Below, piece by piece: positions 1-6,551 of a stretch of 9,792 nt of DNA (its first letter is position 1; each line of letters begins with the position of its first letter). The translations under genes were made by a program, and so were the position numbers. The stretch is from Bacteroidales bacterium UBA4331 (GTDB lineage: Bacteria; Bacteroidota; Bacteroidia; Bacteroidales; Paludibacteraceae), in NCBI GenBank assembly GCA_002394395.1, contig DGTR01000019.1, positions 1 through 9,792 of the forward strand, in the 5' to 3' direction. The notes under the pieces are model-generated. The model was not told where the DNA came from, did no database searches, and was given only the letters and a program-made list of their open reading frames with translations.

Positions 1-1055
1 ACTACATGACGTACATGCGCAATCCTACCAATACGGCGAAAGGCGGTATCTTCTATGTCAAAGTGGTCAGTGGTGGATCTGGTACACTGAAAGTGGAACT
101 TGTCAAGGAAACACCGCCCGAAGGAGGAGCCACTCTGCTGCAATACGATGTCCCGACACCCGTATCGGGCGACACAGCCATGCTTTATGCTATTCCCAAA
201 GCATGGACATCCGCTACTCGTTTTAATACGCCTACTGATCACCTTTTCAAGATGTATATCGGTCTGACACCGGATTTTCTTACTAAGGATGCGGTCGGTG
301 TTTATCCGTTTAGTGTGACCGACCAAGGGCATTGGTGCGGACTCACGAAGGCGGAACTGGATGCTCTTTGGTTGCAAACGAGCAAGAAATATCTGTATCT
401 GCGGTTCCAATGTACGCAGAGCACGACGATCACACCTACGCAGTGGACTCCTTCTGATTGTATCGGCAAAACGAGACTAATCCGAAGAGACACTGTGCTG
501 AGTGTAGCAGCTCGGTCTAAAGTCATTCACCGATTCTATTATAATGATTGGGTAGGTGGAGACATGACCATTCAATGGAGCAGAACAAGCACTATGAAGA
601 TGCTTGTCTCCGGTGGATGCACTATTGGAACCAGTGAAACAGGAAGCGAACTCTTCTATTCCCATAACTTGATGGGATCCGCATATACCATTCCTGATTC
701 AACGATTGCCCAATGGGCGGATCATGTGGATACAGACGGGTATTTCTATGTGCGGTTCTATACTTCCACAACATCAAGCGGAACTATAACTATCTCTACT
801 ACTGCCCCTGAAGAAACAGATCCGCCTGAACCCGTGGCGGAAATACCTCACACAACGGTTTATCTAACTTGCTTAGAGGATGGCGCCGGTGTGCAGATTA
901 TGGTCAGCACAACGCAAACGATACGTATAAACGACGCTAACGGCAACGAATTATGGCAGCAGACCGTACAACCCGGTCAACCTCAAGATATTCCTCTTCA
1001 AAGTGGGATATATATGCTCATCGGTGAAAATGAGCATATAGAGATACATCTATAA
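1..1055 (+). CDS. Modular secreted/surface protein with probable T9SS C-terminal sorting domain (5' end outside window)
   Basis: The frame is open to the left edge (codons from base 3), and the first Met at base 6 is followed by no signal peptide, so this is the 3' part of a longer gene. Counting from that Met (349 residues), three similar strand-forming stretches occur at about 14-30 (GIFYVKVVSGGSGTLKV), 128-145 (KYLYLRFQCTQSTTITPT) and 245-263 (GYFYVRFYTSTTSSGTITI). They are about 115 residues apart, which suggests tandem beta-sandwich modules, the first one cut by the window. A Pro/Glu-rich hinge lies at about 266-280. Residues about 286-349 fit the pattern of a type A T9SS sorting domain: IRINDANGNELW, then SGIYMLIGENEHIEI near the C-terminus. 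Known for the family: such domains direct export across the outer membrane and surface attachment. The role of the modules is unknown; they could bind glycans or act as adhesins. The DNA looks more A/T-rich than its neighbours. The sorting-domain call is moderately sure; coding status is sure. Confidence 0.8.
   Translation, partial: YMTYMRNPTNTAKGGIFYVKVVSGGSGTLKVELVKETPPEGGATLLQYDVPTPVSGDTAMLYAIPKAWTSATRFNTPTDHLFKMYIGLTPDFLTKDAVGVYPFSVTDQGHWCGLTKAELDALWLQTSKKYLYLRFQCTQSTTITPTQWTPSDCIGKTRLIRRDTVLSVAARSKVIHRFYYNDWVGGDMTIQWSRTSTMKMLVSGGCTIGTSETGSELFYSHNLMGSAYTIPDSTIAQWADHVDTDGYFYVRFYTSTTSSGTITISTTAPEETDPPEPVAEIPHTTVYLTCLEDGAGVQIMVSTTQTIRINDANGNELWQQTVQPGQPQDIPLQSGIYMLIGENEHIEIHL
1011..1040. repeat. 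Inverted repeat at the 3' end of the secreted-protein gene
   Basis: TATATGCTCAT at 1011-1021 is perfectly repeated in reverse complement at 1030-1040, leaving an 8-base loop. It lies inside the coding region, 15 bases before the end of the gene, and encodes the last strand of the sorting domain. An RNA hairpin is possible. No T-run follows, so it is not a standard intrinsic terminator. It may instead protect the mRNA 3' end or be chance. Confidence 0.45.
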
Positions 1056-1155
1056 TCTACGTCCGTATAGCCTCCGTTGAGAGTGCTGCGCAACGATAAA
1101 CAAAGCTTTGTAGCTTTCGCGAGTACGGCAAGTCTCCAAAAAATCTTCGATTTTC

Positions 1156-1187
1156 CTTGCATATATCAAAAAAAAGTCGTACCTTTG
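1156..1187 (+). promoter_or_regulatory. Bacteroidota-type promoter for the sugar permease gene
   Basis: The -7 box TACCTTTG is at 1180-1187 and a -33 box CTTG at 1156-1159, with a 20-base spacer, matching the TTTG-N19-21-TAnnTTTG consensus of the primary sigma factor in this phylum. Transcription should start within about ten bases after 1187, giving a leader of roughly 20-25 bases before the ATG at 1216. There is no Shine-Dalgarno; the leader is A/T-rich, as is usual in the phylum. The first 15 bases (1156-1170) are identical to those of the promoter at 5116. Confidence 0.8.
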
Positions 1188-1215
1188 CAGCCGCTTATTA
1201 AAATTTTTTTCAACC

Positions 1216-2469
1216 ATGAATGCAAAACAATCCTCTTCTCTGAAGATCATTACGATTGTCGCGATGATGTTTTTGTACGCGATGATCTCGTTTGTGACGA
1301 ACCTTGCTGCGCCGGTCGGTAAGATCTGGGGCGCTTCGTTTGACGACCCTGCCCAAGCGGAACGCATGGGTATGCTCGGTAACCTCTTCAATTTCCTGGC
1401 GTACCTGATTATGGGTATTCCGGCAGGTAACTACCTCGCTAAATACGGCTACAAGAAAACCGCCCTCACGGCGATCTTCTTGGGCTTCATCGGCATTGCG
1501 GTACAATGGATGAGCGGTGTCTTCGATAGTTTTGCAGTTTATCTGGGCGGTGCGTTGCTCGGCGGATTCTGCGTATGTATGCTGAATACGGTGGTGAACC
1601 CGATGCTGAACCTCTTGGGCGGCGGCGGTAACCGCGGTAACCAGTTGAATATGGTCGGCGGTACGCTGAACTCTCTCTCGGGTGCGTTGACGCCGATGTT
1701 GGTAGGCGCGATCATCGGCGAGAGCCTCGCGGGCAAGCAGATCGACGACGTGAACGTCGTGCTTTATATCGCGATGGCTGTCTTTGCGTTGATCTACCTC
1801 ATCATCCGTTTCACGCCGATTGAGGAACCTGCCGGCGCTGGTCAGCAAGTGACGTATGAGACCACTCCGTGGGCTTTCCGTCATCTCACCTTAGGCGTGA
1901 TTGCAATCTTCTTCTATGTGGGCGTGGAGGTAGGAATCCCCGCTACGCTCATCAGTTATCTGACGCCGAAAGTAGGTTTTGCCGCTGCCGGTCTGATCGC
2001 CGGCCGGTACTGGATTCTGATGGTGATCGGCCGTTTTATTGGTTCGACGATCGGCGGTAAGGTCTCGAGCCGCACGATGGTCATCTGTGTAGCTATGGTA
2101 GCTATCGCCCTGATGGTAGCCGCCATGCTGATCGGCGACTCGATCATGGCTAAGACGATCGTACAAGGCTCCGTGATAGAGGTGCCGTTGGCTTCGACGC
2201 TGCTGGTTCTCTGCGGTCTCTGTACGTCCGTGATGTGGACCTCGATCTTCAATATGGCAACCGAGGGACTCGGCAAATATACTGCCAAAGCATCCGGTAT
2301 CTTCATGATGATGGTCGTTGGTGGCGGTGTCGTTCCGTATCTCCAGAGTCTGATAGCAGCTCATAACTGCCTGTTGAGTTATATCGTTCCGATCATCGGC
2401 GTGGCGTACATCCTCTATTACGCTCTCTGGGGATCGAAGAACGTCAACACGGACATCAAGATTGATTGA
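1216..2469 (+). CDS. FucP-family MFS sugar:proton symporter
   Basis: A 417-residue inner-membrane permease with about 12 hydrophobic helices and a central hydrophilic loop near residues 200-220, the normal size and shape for the major facilitator superfamily. The fucose/galactose/glucose:H+ symporter branch is suggested by several features. N-P in NTVVNPMLNLLG (124-135) followed by QLNMVGGTLNSL (143-154) corresponds to the NxAxNPY...RLNLxQxFNxLG region of FucP. GRYWILMVIGRFIG (263-276) and SIFNMATEGLGKYT (343-356) followed by a GGGVVPYL turn (369-376) match the conserved C-terminal half. An MFS motif-A-like stretch is at 67-82 (GIPAGNYLAKYGYKKT). It probably imports a hexose or deoxyhexose with protons; the sugar cannot be told from sequence. 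It is a single-gene unit with its own promoter and a hairpin terminator 33 bases after the stop. No sugar kinase or regulator lies beside it. Confidence 0.88.
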   Translation: MNAKQSSSLKIITIVAMMFLYAMISFVTNLAAPVGKIWGASFDDPAQAERMGMLGNLFNFLAYLIMGIPAGNYLAKYGYKKTALTAIFLGFIGIAVQWMSGVFDSFAVYLGGALLGGFCVCMLNTVVNPMLNLLGGGGNRGNQLNMVGGTLNSLSGALTPMLVGAIIGESLAGKQIDDVNVVLYIAMAVFALIYLIIRFTPIEEPAGAGQQVTYETTPWAFRHLTLGVIAIFFYVGVEVGIPATLISYLTPKVGFAAAGLIAGRYWILMVIGRFIGSTIGGKVSSRTMVICVAMVAIALMVAAMLIGDSIMAKTIVQGSVIEVPLASTLLVLCGLCTSVMWTSIFNMATEGLGKYTAKASGIFMMMVVGGGVVPYLQSLIAAHNCLLSYIVPIIGVAYILYYALWGSKNVNTDIKID

Positions 2470-2501
2470 TGTCGTACGCTCATTAGGCGTGAAGAAATAC
2501 A

Positions 2502-2529
2502 AAAAGGGCAGCCAACCGGCTGCCCTTTT
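2502..2529. terminator. Bidirectional intrinsic terminator between the permease gene and tRNA-Pro
   Basis: AAAAGGGCAGCC (2502-2513) and GGCTGCCCTTTT (2518-2529) are perfect reverse complements with an AACC loop. The stem is G/C-rich, with A-run and T-run flanks on both strands, so it can terminate in either direction: the permease mRNA from the left and the tRNA-Pro transcript, which ends at 2531, from the right. Confidence 0.88.
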
Positions 2530-2530
2530 G

Positions 2531-2603
2531 TCGAGAAGAGGCGACTCGAACGCCCGACCCCTACGTCCCGAACGTAGTGCGCTACCAACTGCGCTACTTC
2601 TCG
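2531..2603 (-). tRNA. tRNA-Pro (anticodon CGG)
   Basis: Read on the minus strand, a full cloverleaf can be drawn. The 7-bp acceptor stem is CGAGAAG/CTTCTCG with the C1-G72 pair and A73 usual for bacterial tRNA-Pro. The D-arm is GCGC/GCGC. The anticodon stem CTACG/CGTAG has the loop TTCGGGA, giving anticodon CGG (bases 2568-2570) followed by G37. The T-arm has loop TTCGAGT and one G-T pair. It decodes CCG. The 3' CCA is not encoded (ACA follows), so it must be added by nucleotidyltransferase. It has its own promoter upstream and a shared hairpin directly downstream. Confidence 0.96.
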
Positions 2604-2669
2604 CTCACTTTGTTCGCTTCGATTATTTGCTGGCGCAAATTTTCTCGTCGCATTTTTCGAAAGCGGGTG

Positions 2670-2701
2670 CAAAGGTACTGCTTTTTTCTGGAATACGCAA
2701 A
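2670..2701 (-). promoter_or_regulatory. Promoter for tRNA-Pro
   Basis: On the minus strand TTTG (2698-2701), a 20-base spacer, and TACCTTTG (2670-2677) form a full consensus promoter. The tRNA 5' end at 2603 lies about 60 bases past the likely start, leaving a leader to be trimmed by RNase P. The -33 box is only 12 bases past the topA stop codon, so topA transcripts may also run into the tRNA. Confidence 0.82.
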
Positions 2702-2712
2702 TTTTTTTGCAA

Positions 2713-5028
2713 TTATTTTGCACTTTTTCGCTTAAAAGTGCGTTTTCCGGGCTTTAAAGGCTCCGATTGTGCCATTATTTGTCGTACATCGGCCTCCGTC
2801 ATCGCTTCGGCATTGGTACTCTTCGGAATCCGGTAATTGCCCTCCGGCGTATGGATATATGCGCCGTATTTGCTGCGCAGCACCTGTACCTCTCCCCATT
2901 GATGAATAGGTGTGGAAGCTTCCTGTTTCTCGTGAATGAGAGCAATCGCCTCCTCCATCTTCACCGTCAGCGGGTCTTTGCCCTTCGGTATAGAGATGAA
3001 CAGTTTGTCATAATGCACGTACGGACCATACTTACCTTCGCCCACAATCACCTCTTTTCCTTCGAATTCACCGAGAGAAATAGGCAACGCGTTCTTGAAT
3101 AACTCCAGTGCCTCCGCCAAGGTGATCGAGTAAATCGACTGACCTTTCTTCAGGCTGGCGAAACGCGGCTTGTCGTTCGTCGCATCACCTATCTGCACGC
3201 ACGGACCGATCTTGCTGATTTTGGCTATTACCGGCTCGCCTGTGGCAGGGTCGTTTCCTAACAGCCGACCTTCTACTTTTCCCGATGGAATCGAGGAAAG
3301 TAAGGGTTTAAAGGTCTTGTAGAACTTATCTACCGTCTCTTGCCAATCGGCGCGACCGACGGCGATCTTATCGAACTGCTCTTCCTCGTGCGCCGTGAAG
3401 TCATAACTGAGGATGCTCGGGAAATGAGCCACCAGAAAATCATTGGTGATATATCCCAGATCGGTCGGCAGGAACCGCTGGCTCTCTGCGCCGTATAGCT
3501 CACTCTTCTGCTTCTCGGTCACGATGCCGTTCTTCAGCGTCAGAATGGCTGTATCGCGTTTCTGACCGGCTACCGAACCTTTCTCCACATATTTGACCTT
3601 CTGGATGGTCTCGATGATCGTGGCATACGTGGACGGACGGCCGATACCGAGCTCCTCCATACGTTTGACGAGGGTGGCGTCGTTGTATCGGAACGGCGGT
3701 TTGGCATAGGTCTGTACCGCCTCTGCGCCGATCATCTTCAACCGCTCGCGTTTGGACATAGCCGGTAGTATGCGACGCTCCTCCGACTCCTCATCCGTCG
3801 ATTGGACATAGACGCGGGTGAAACCGTCGAAAGTCACTACTTCGCCGGTGGCGACAAACGCATATTTGCTGCCGTGGATAGAGACCTCGATGGTGGTCTT
3901 CTCGCTCTGAGCCTCCGCCATCTGGCTGGCGATAGTGCGTTTCCAGATCAACTCGTATAACCGCTGCTCGTCGCGATTGGCTCCGGCGGTAAGGGCATTC
4001 ATATACGTCGGACGAATCGCCTCGTGCGCCTCCTGTGCCCCTTTGGACTTCGTACGGAACTGACGCGTGTGCACGTATTCCTTACCGTATTGCTCGGTAA
4101 TGACCTCTTTCGAGCTGGCCAACGCCAATGTGGATAAATTGACGGAATCCGTACGCATATAGGTGATTTTTCCGCTCTCGTACAGCGATTGCGCCAGCCG
4201 CATCGTCTTGGAGACATTGTATTTGAGTTTTCGCGCAGCCTCCTGTTGGAGCGACGAAGTGGTGAACGGCGGCGCGGGCATGTGCGTCACCGGTTTGCGT
4301 TGTACGTCGCGTACGATGAACTGCGCCGTACTCAGACTCTCCAAGAACTCAATCGCATCTTTCTTATGCGAAAAACGATGGTTCAGTTCGCATCTCAGCA
4401 CCGACGCGTCTCCCGGATTTACCCCGATGAAATCGGCAGAAATTCGATATGCGGACGATGCACGGAAGGATTCTATCTCGCGCTCTTTCTCTACAATCAG
4501 ACGCACCGCTACGGATTGTACACGACCGGCCGAAAGACCCGTCGTCACTTTCTTCCAAAGGATAGGAGAGAGCTCAAAACCGACAATGCGGTCCAGTACC
4601 CGTCGTGCCTGTTGCGCGTTCACGAGGTTATAGTCGATATCCCGCGGGTGCTCAATCGCCTCTAAGATCGCCGGCTTGGTGATCTCATGGAAGACGATAC
4701 GCTTCGTGTCTTTCGTATCCAGACCCAGCACTTCCTTCAGATGCCACGCTATCGCCTCTCCCTCACGGTCCTCATCGGAAGCCAGCCAGACGGTATCCGC
4801 CTTCTTCGCCTCGCGCTGTAACTCCTCGATCAACCGCTCTTTATGCGGGTCGATGGCATAATGCGGCATATACCCGTGCTCAAAATCGATACCCAGTGAG
4901 TTCTTACCCACTGCCTCGATGTCGCGCACGTGACCCTGACTGCTCAGTACGTGGTATTCTTTACCTAAGAATTTTCCAATCGTTTCCGCCTTGTGCGGAG
5001 ACTCTACTATAACCAGATTTTTGCTCAT
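2713..5028 (-). CDS. topA: DNA topoisomerase I (type IA)
   Basis: A 771-residue cytoplasmic enzyme that relaxes negatively supercoiled DNA by cutting and resealing one strand behind moving polymerases. The N-terminal TOPRIM domain carries the Mg-binding acids E9 (VIVESPHKAE) and D85/D87/E89 (SDEDREGEAIAWHL). The active-site tyrosine that joins covalently to DNA is Y290 in ITYMRTDSVNLS. Other conserved patches are NAQQARRVLDRIVGFELSP (137-155) and GLSAGRVQSVAVRL (164-177). The C-terminus has no Cys4 zinc fingers; instead there are about three Toprim_Crpt-type repeats starting near 586, 652 and 711, each with a G(K/P)YG/GPxV-like core. A basic tail (KRTFKRKSAK) ends the protein. This zinc-less form is the usual one in the phylum. 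The start is supported by the canonical MSKNLVIVES opening and by a promoter about 40 bases upstream. It is divergent from the nfeD-floA run and upstream of tRNA-Pro. Confidence 0.98.
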   Translation of the reverse strand: MSKNLVIVESPHKAETIGKFLGKEYHVLSSQGHVRDIEAVGKNSLGIDFEHGYMPHYAIDPHKERLIEELQREAKKADTVWLASDEDREGEAIAWHLKEVLGLDTKDTKRIVFHEITKPAILEAIEHPRDIDYNLVNAQQARRVLDRIVGFELSPILWKKVTTGLSAGRVQSVAVRLIVEKEREIESFRASSAYRISADFIGVNPGDASVLRCELNHRFSHKKDAIEFLESLSTAQFIVRDVQRKPVTHMPAPPFTTSSLQQEAARKLKYNVSKTMRLAQSLYESGKITYMRTDSVNLSTLALASSKEVITEQYGKEYVHTRQFRTKSKGAQEAHEAIRPTYMNALTAGANRDEQRLYELIWKRTIASQMAEAQSEKTTIEVSIHGSKYAFVATGEVVTFDGFTRVYVQSTDEESEERRILPAMSKRERLKMIGAEAVQTYAKPPFRYNDATLVKRMEELGIGRPSTYATIIETIQKVKYVEKGSVAGQKRDTAILTLKNGIVTEKQKSELYGAESQRFLPTDLGYITNDFLVAHFPSILSYDFTAHEEEQFDKIAVGRADWQETVDKFYKTFKPLLSSIPSGKVEGRLLGNDPATGEPVIAKISKIGPCVQIGDATNDKPRFASLKKGQSIYSITLAEALELFKNALPISLGEFEGKEVIVGEGKYGPYVHYDKLFISIPKGKDPLTVKMEEAIALIHEKQEASTPIHQWGEVQVLRSKYGAYIHTPEGNYRIPKSTNAEAMTEADVRQIMAQSEPLKPGKRTFKRKSAK

Positions 5029-5069
5029 ACGTTCACTAATAAATAAGGTGTACCCTCAAAAAATCGCCG

Positions 5070-5101
5070 CAAAAGTAGTATAATTAATTGAAATATGCAA
5101 A
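5070..5101 (-). promoter_or_regulatory. Promoter for topA
   Basis: On the minus strand TTTG (5098-5101), 20 bases, then TACTTTTG (5070-5077) match the phylum consensus. The start ATG is at 5028, so the leader is about 35 bases. The -33 box is followed by CATATTTCAA, close to the sequence that follows the -33 box in the two plus-strand promoters. It sits back-to-back with the nfeD promoter, the two -33 boxes being 14 bases apart. Confidence 0.82.
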
Positions 5102-5115
5102 TTTTTTTTCTTGCG

Positions 5116-5147
5116 CTTGCATATATCAAAGATATTTAGTATCTTTG
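5116..5147 (+). promoter_or_regulatory. Promoter for the nfeD-floA operon
   Basis: CTTG (5116-5119), 20 bases, then TATCTTTG (5140-5147). The leader to the ATG at 5197 is about 45 bases and almost all A/T, with no Shine-Dalgarno. This is the only clear promoter found for the gene run that continues to the end of the window. Confidence 0.82.
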
Positions 5148-5196
5148 CACCCGAATTGAAAAAAAATAGTTGTAAAATTTTTTAAAAAATATTTGC

Positions 5197-5544
5197 ATGA
5201 ACGTTTTTTTAGTCGTATTATTAGTGCTCGCGGGCGTCGCGCTTTTATTAATGGAGATGTTCCTATTACCGGGTTTTGGTATCGCGGGCGTGAGCGGTTT
5301 CGGTTGCCTCCTGGCGGCGATCGTAGTGGCGTATGTCTGGATCGGTCGCATGGCGGGGTATATCACTCTGGCGGCGTGCCTCATCCTCTCGGCGCTGGCT
5401 ATCTGGGGATTCCTGCGCAGCAACGCCTTGGATAAGATGGCGCTGGACAGTAAGATTGACAGCCACGTCGAGATGGCCCATAACAAACTGAACAAGGAAG
5501 ACAAGGAAAATCAAAATAAATCACAAAACTCCAAGGAGGAATAA
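5197..5544 (+). CDS. nfeD: NfeD-family membrane protein lacking the OB-fold domain
   Basis: A 115-residue protein with three hydrophobic segments at about 3-22, 27-50 and 54-73. The segment MEMFLLPGFGIAGVSG (19-34) is the NfeD signature: acidic residue, Pro and GFG at the end of the first helix. NALDKMALDSKIDS (76-89) matches the stretch that in other NfeD proteins leads into a soluble OB-fold of about 60 residues. Here that domain is missing: the protein instead ends in a Lys/Asn/Glu-rich tail (about 95-115). Only about 75 bases separate this point from floA, so the domain has not been moved to another frame. NfeD proteins are partners of flotillin-like proteins in membrane microdomains, and the next gene is floA, 2 bases away. 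The ATG at 5197 is chosen because it starts the first membrane helix. The family call is sure; the effect of the missing domain is not known. Confidence 0.87.
   Translation: MNVFLVVLLVLAGVALLLMEMFLLPGFGIAGVSGFGCLLAAIVVAYVWIGRMAGYITLAACLILSALAIWGFLRSNALDKMALDSKIDSHVEMAHNKLNKEDKENQNKSQNSKEE
5533..5540 (+). promoter_or_regulatory. Strong Shine-Dalgarno site for floA
   Basis: AAGGAGGA ends 6 bases before the floA ATG at 5547, near-ideal spacing. It lies inside the last codons of nfeD and encodes its final KEE residues. Most starts in this window show no such site, which fits the weak use of Shine-Dalgarno in this phylum, so floA is probably translated at a high rate or by re-initiation after nfeD. 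Confidence 0.75.
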
Positions 5545-5546
5545 TT

Positions 5547-6524
5547 ATGGATGTATTAACTATCGTCGTGATGACCCTGGTCTTTATCGGGTTGATCATT
5601 TTCTTCTATTATGTGCCTTTCATGCTGTGGATCAATGCCGCAGTGAGCGGTGTGCACATTAGTCTCGTACAACTCTTCTTGATGCGTATCCGTAAGGTGC
5701 CTCCTACGAAGATTGTGAACTGTATGATCGAGGCGCACAAGGCCGGTCTGACGGATGTCAAGCGTGACGGTCTGGAGGCGCATTACCTCGCCGGCGGACA
5801 TATAGAGCGCGTCGTACACGCCCTCGTTTCTGCGAGCAAAGCAGGTATCGATCTGCCTTTCCAGATGGCTACGGCGATTGACCTTGCCGGACGTGATGTG
5901 TTCGAAGCCGTGCAGATGAGTGTGAACCCCAAAGTCATCGATACGCCGCCGGTAACGGCTGTAGCCAAAGACGGTATTCAGCTGATTGCCAAAGCCCGTG
6001 TGACTGTCCGTGCGAACATCCGCCAACTCGTTGGTGGTGCCGGAGAGGATACGATCCTTGCCCGCGTAGGCGAAGGTATCGTCAGCTCTATCGGTTCGGC
6101 GGAGAGCCACAAGCAAGTGCTCGAAAACCCCGATTCCATCAGTAAACTCGTGCTCTCCAAGGGCCTCGACGACGGAACGGCTTTCGAGATCCTGTCCATT
6201 GATATAGCGGACATCGATGTAGGTAAGAATATCGGTGCGCAGCTCCAGATGGACCAGGCGAACGCGGATAAGAATATCGCCCAGGCGAAAGCCGAGGAGC
6301 GTCGTGCCATGGCGATTGCCAACGAGCAGGAGATGAAAGCCAAAGCCCAAGAGGCACGCGCCAAAGTGATTGAGGCGGAGGCGCTCGTGCCGCAAGCGAT
6401 GGCGGATGCCTTCCGGAACGGTAACCTCGGTATCATGGATTACTATCGCATGCAGAACATACAGGCGGACACGGCTATGCGTGAGAATATCGCCGGAGGA
6501 GGAGAGAAAAAGACGAAGAAGTAA
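5547..6524 (+). CDS. floA: Flotillin-like protein FloA
   Basis: A 325-residue scaffold protein of membrane microdomains (UPF0365/YqfA family). A single hydrophobic anchor lies at about 5-28, followed by a second membrane-associated stretch up to about 46. The SPFH/PHB-like core spans about 50-230, with family-typical sequence such as NPKVIDTPPVTAVAKDGIQL (127-146), KARVTVRANIRQLVGGAGE (149-167) and FEILSIDIADIDVGKNIGA (213-231). From about 233 to 285 an Ala/Glu/Lys-rich segment should form the coiled coil used for oligomerisation. The tail is Gly/Lys-rich. Length and architecture match the family, and no truncation is seen. It is transcribed with the NfeD partner 2 bases upstream. In other bacteria FloA gathers signalling and secretion proteins in the membrane; the clients here are unknown. 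Confidence 0.97.
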   Translation: MDVLTIVVMTLVFIGLIIFFYYVPFMLWINAAVSGVHISLVQLFLMRIRKVPPTKIVNCMIEAHKAGLTDVKRDGLEAHYLAGGHIERVVHALVSASKAGIDLPFQMATAIDLAGRDVFEAVQMSVNPKVIDTPPVTAVAKDGIQLIAKARVTVRANIRQLVGGAGEDTILARVGEGIVSSIGSAESHKQVLENPDSISKLVLSKGLDDGTAFEILSIDIADIDVGKNIGAQLQMDQANADKNIAQAKAEERRAMAIANEQEMKAKAQEARAKVIEAEALVPQAMADAFRNGNLGIMDYYRMQNIQADTAMRENIAGGGEKKTKK

Positions 6525-6551
6525 TCGGAGGATAGAGGGACTGGATAAGGA

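Noticed and set aside
1102..1154. Two weak hairpins (AAAGCT/AGCTTT at 1102-1117 and AAAATC/GATTTT at 1140-1154) as a terminator for the first gene
   Set aside because: Stems are only 6 bp and A/T-rich. The first has no T-run, and the T's of the second lie in its own stem; they are too weak to annotate.
1527..1534. TAGTTTTG, a -7-like box inside the permease gene
   Set aside because: There is no -33 box at the right distance and no gene start follows, so it is a chance match.
1210..2502. Minus-strand frames of 224 and 203 codons opposite the permease gene
   Set aside because: The products are charged, low-complexity mirror readings of a membrane-protein gene, and there is no promoter for them.
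2697..2710. GCAAA/TTTGC inverted repeat just after topA as a terminator
   Set aside because: It is only 5 bp and overlaps the tRNA-Pro -33 box, which explains it better.
5556..6395. 279-codon minus-strand frame opposite floA
   Set aside because: Its product is His/Arg-rich with no family features, and floA fills the plus strand with a clear family match.
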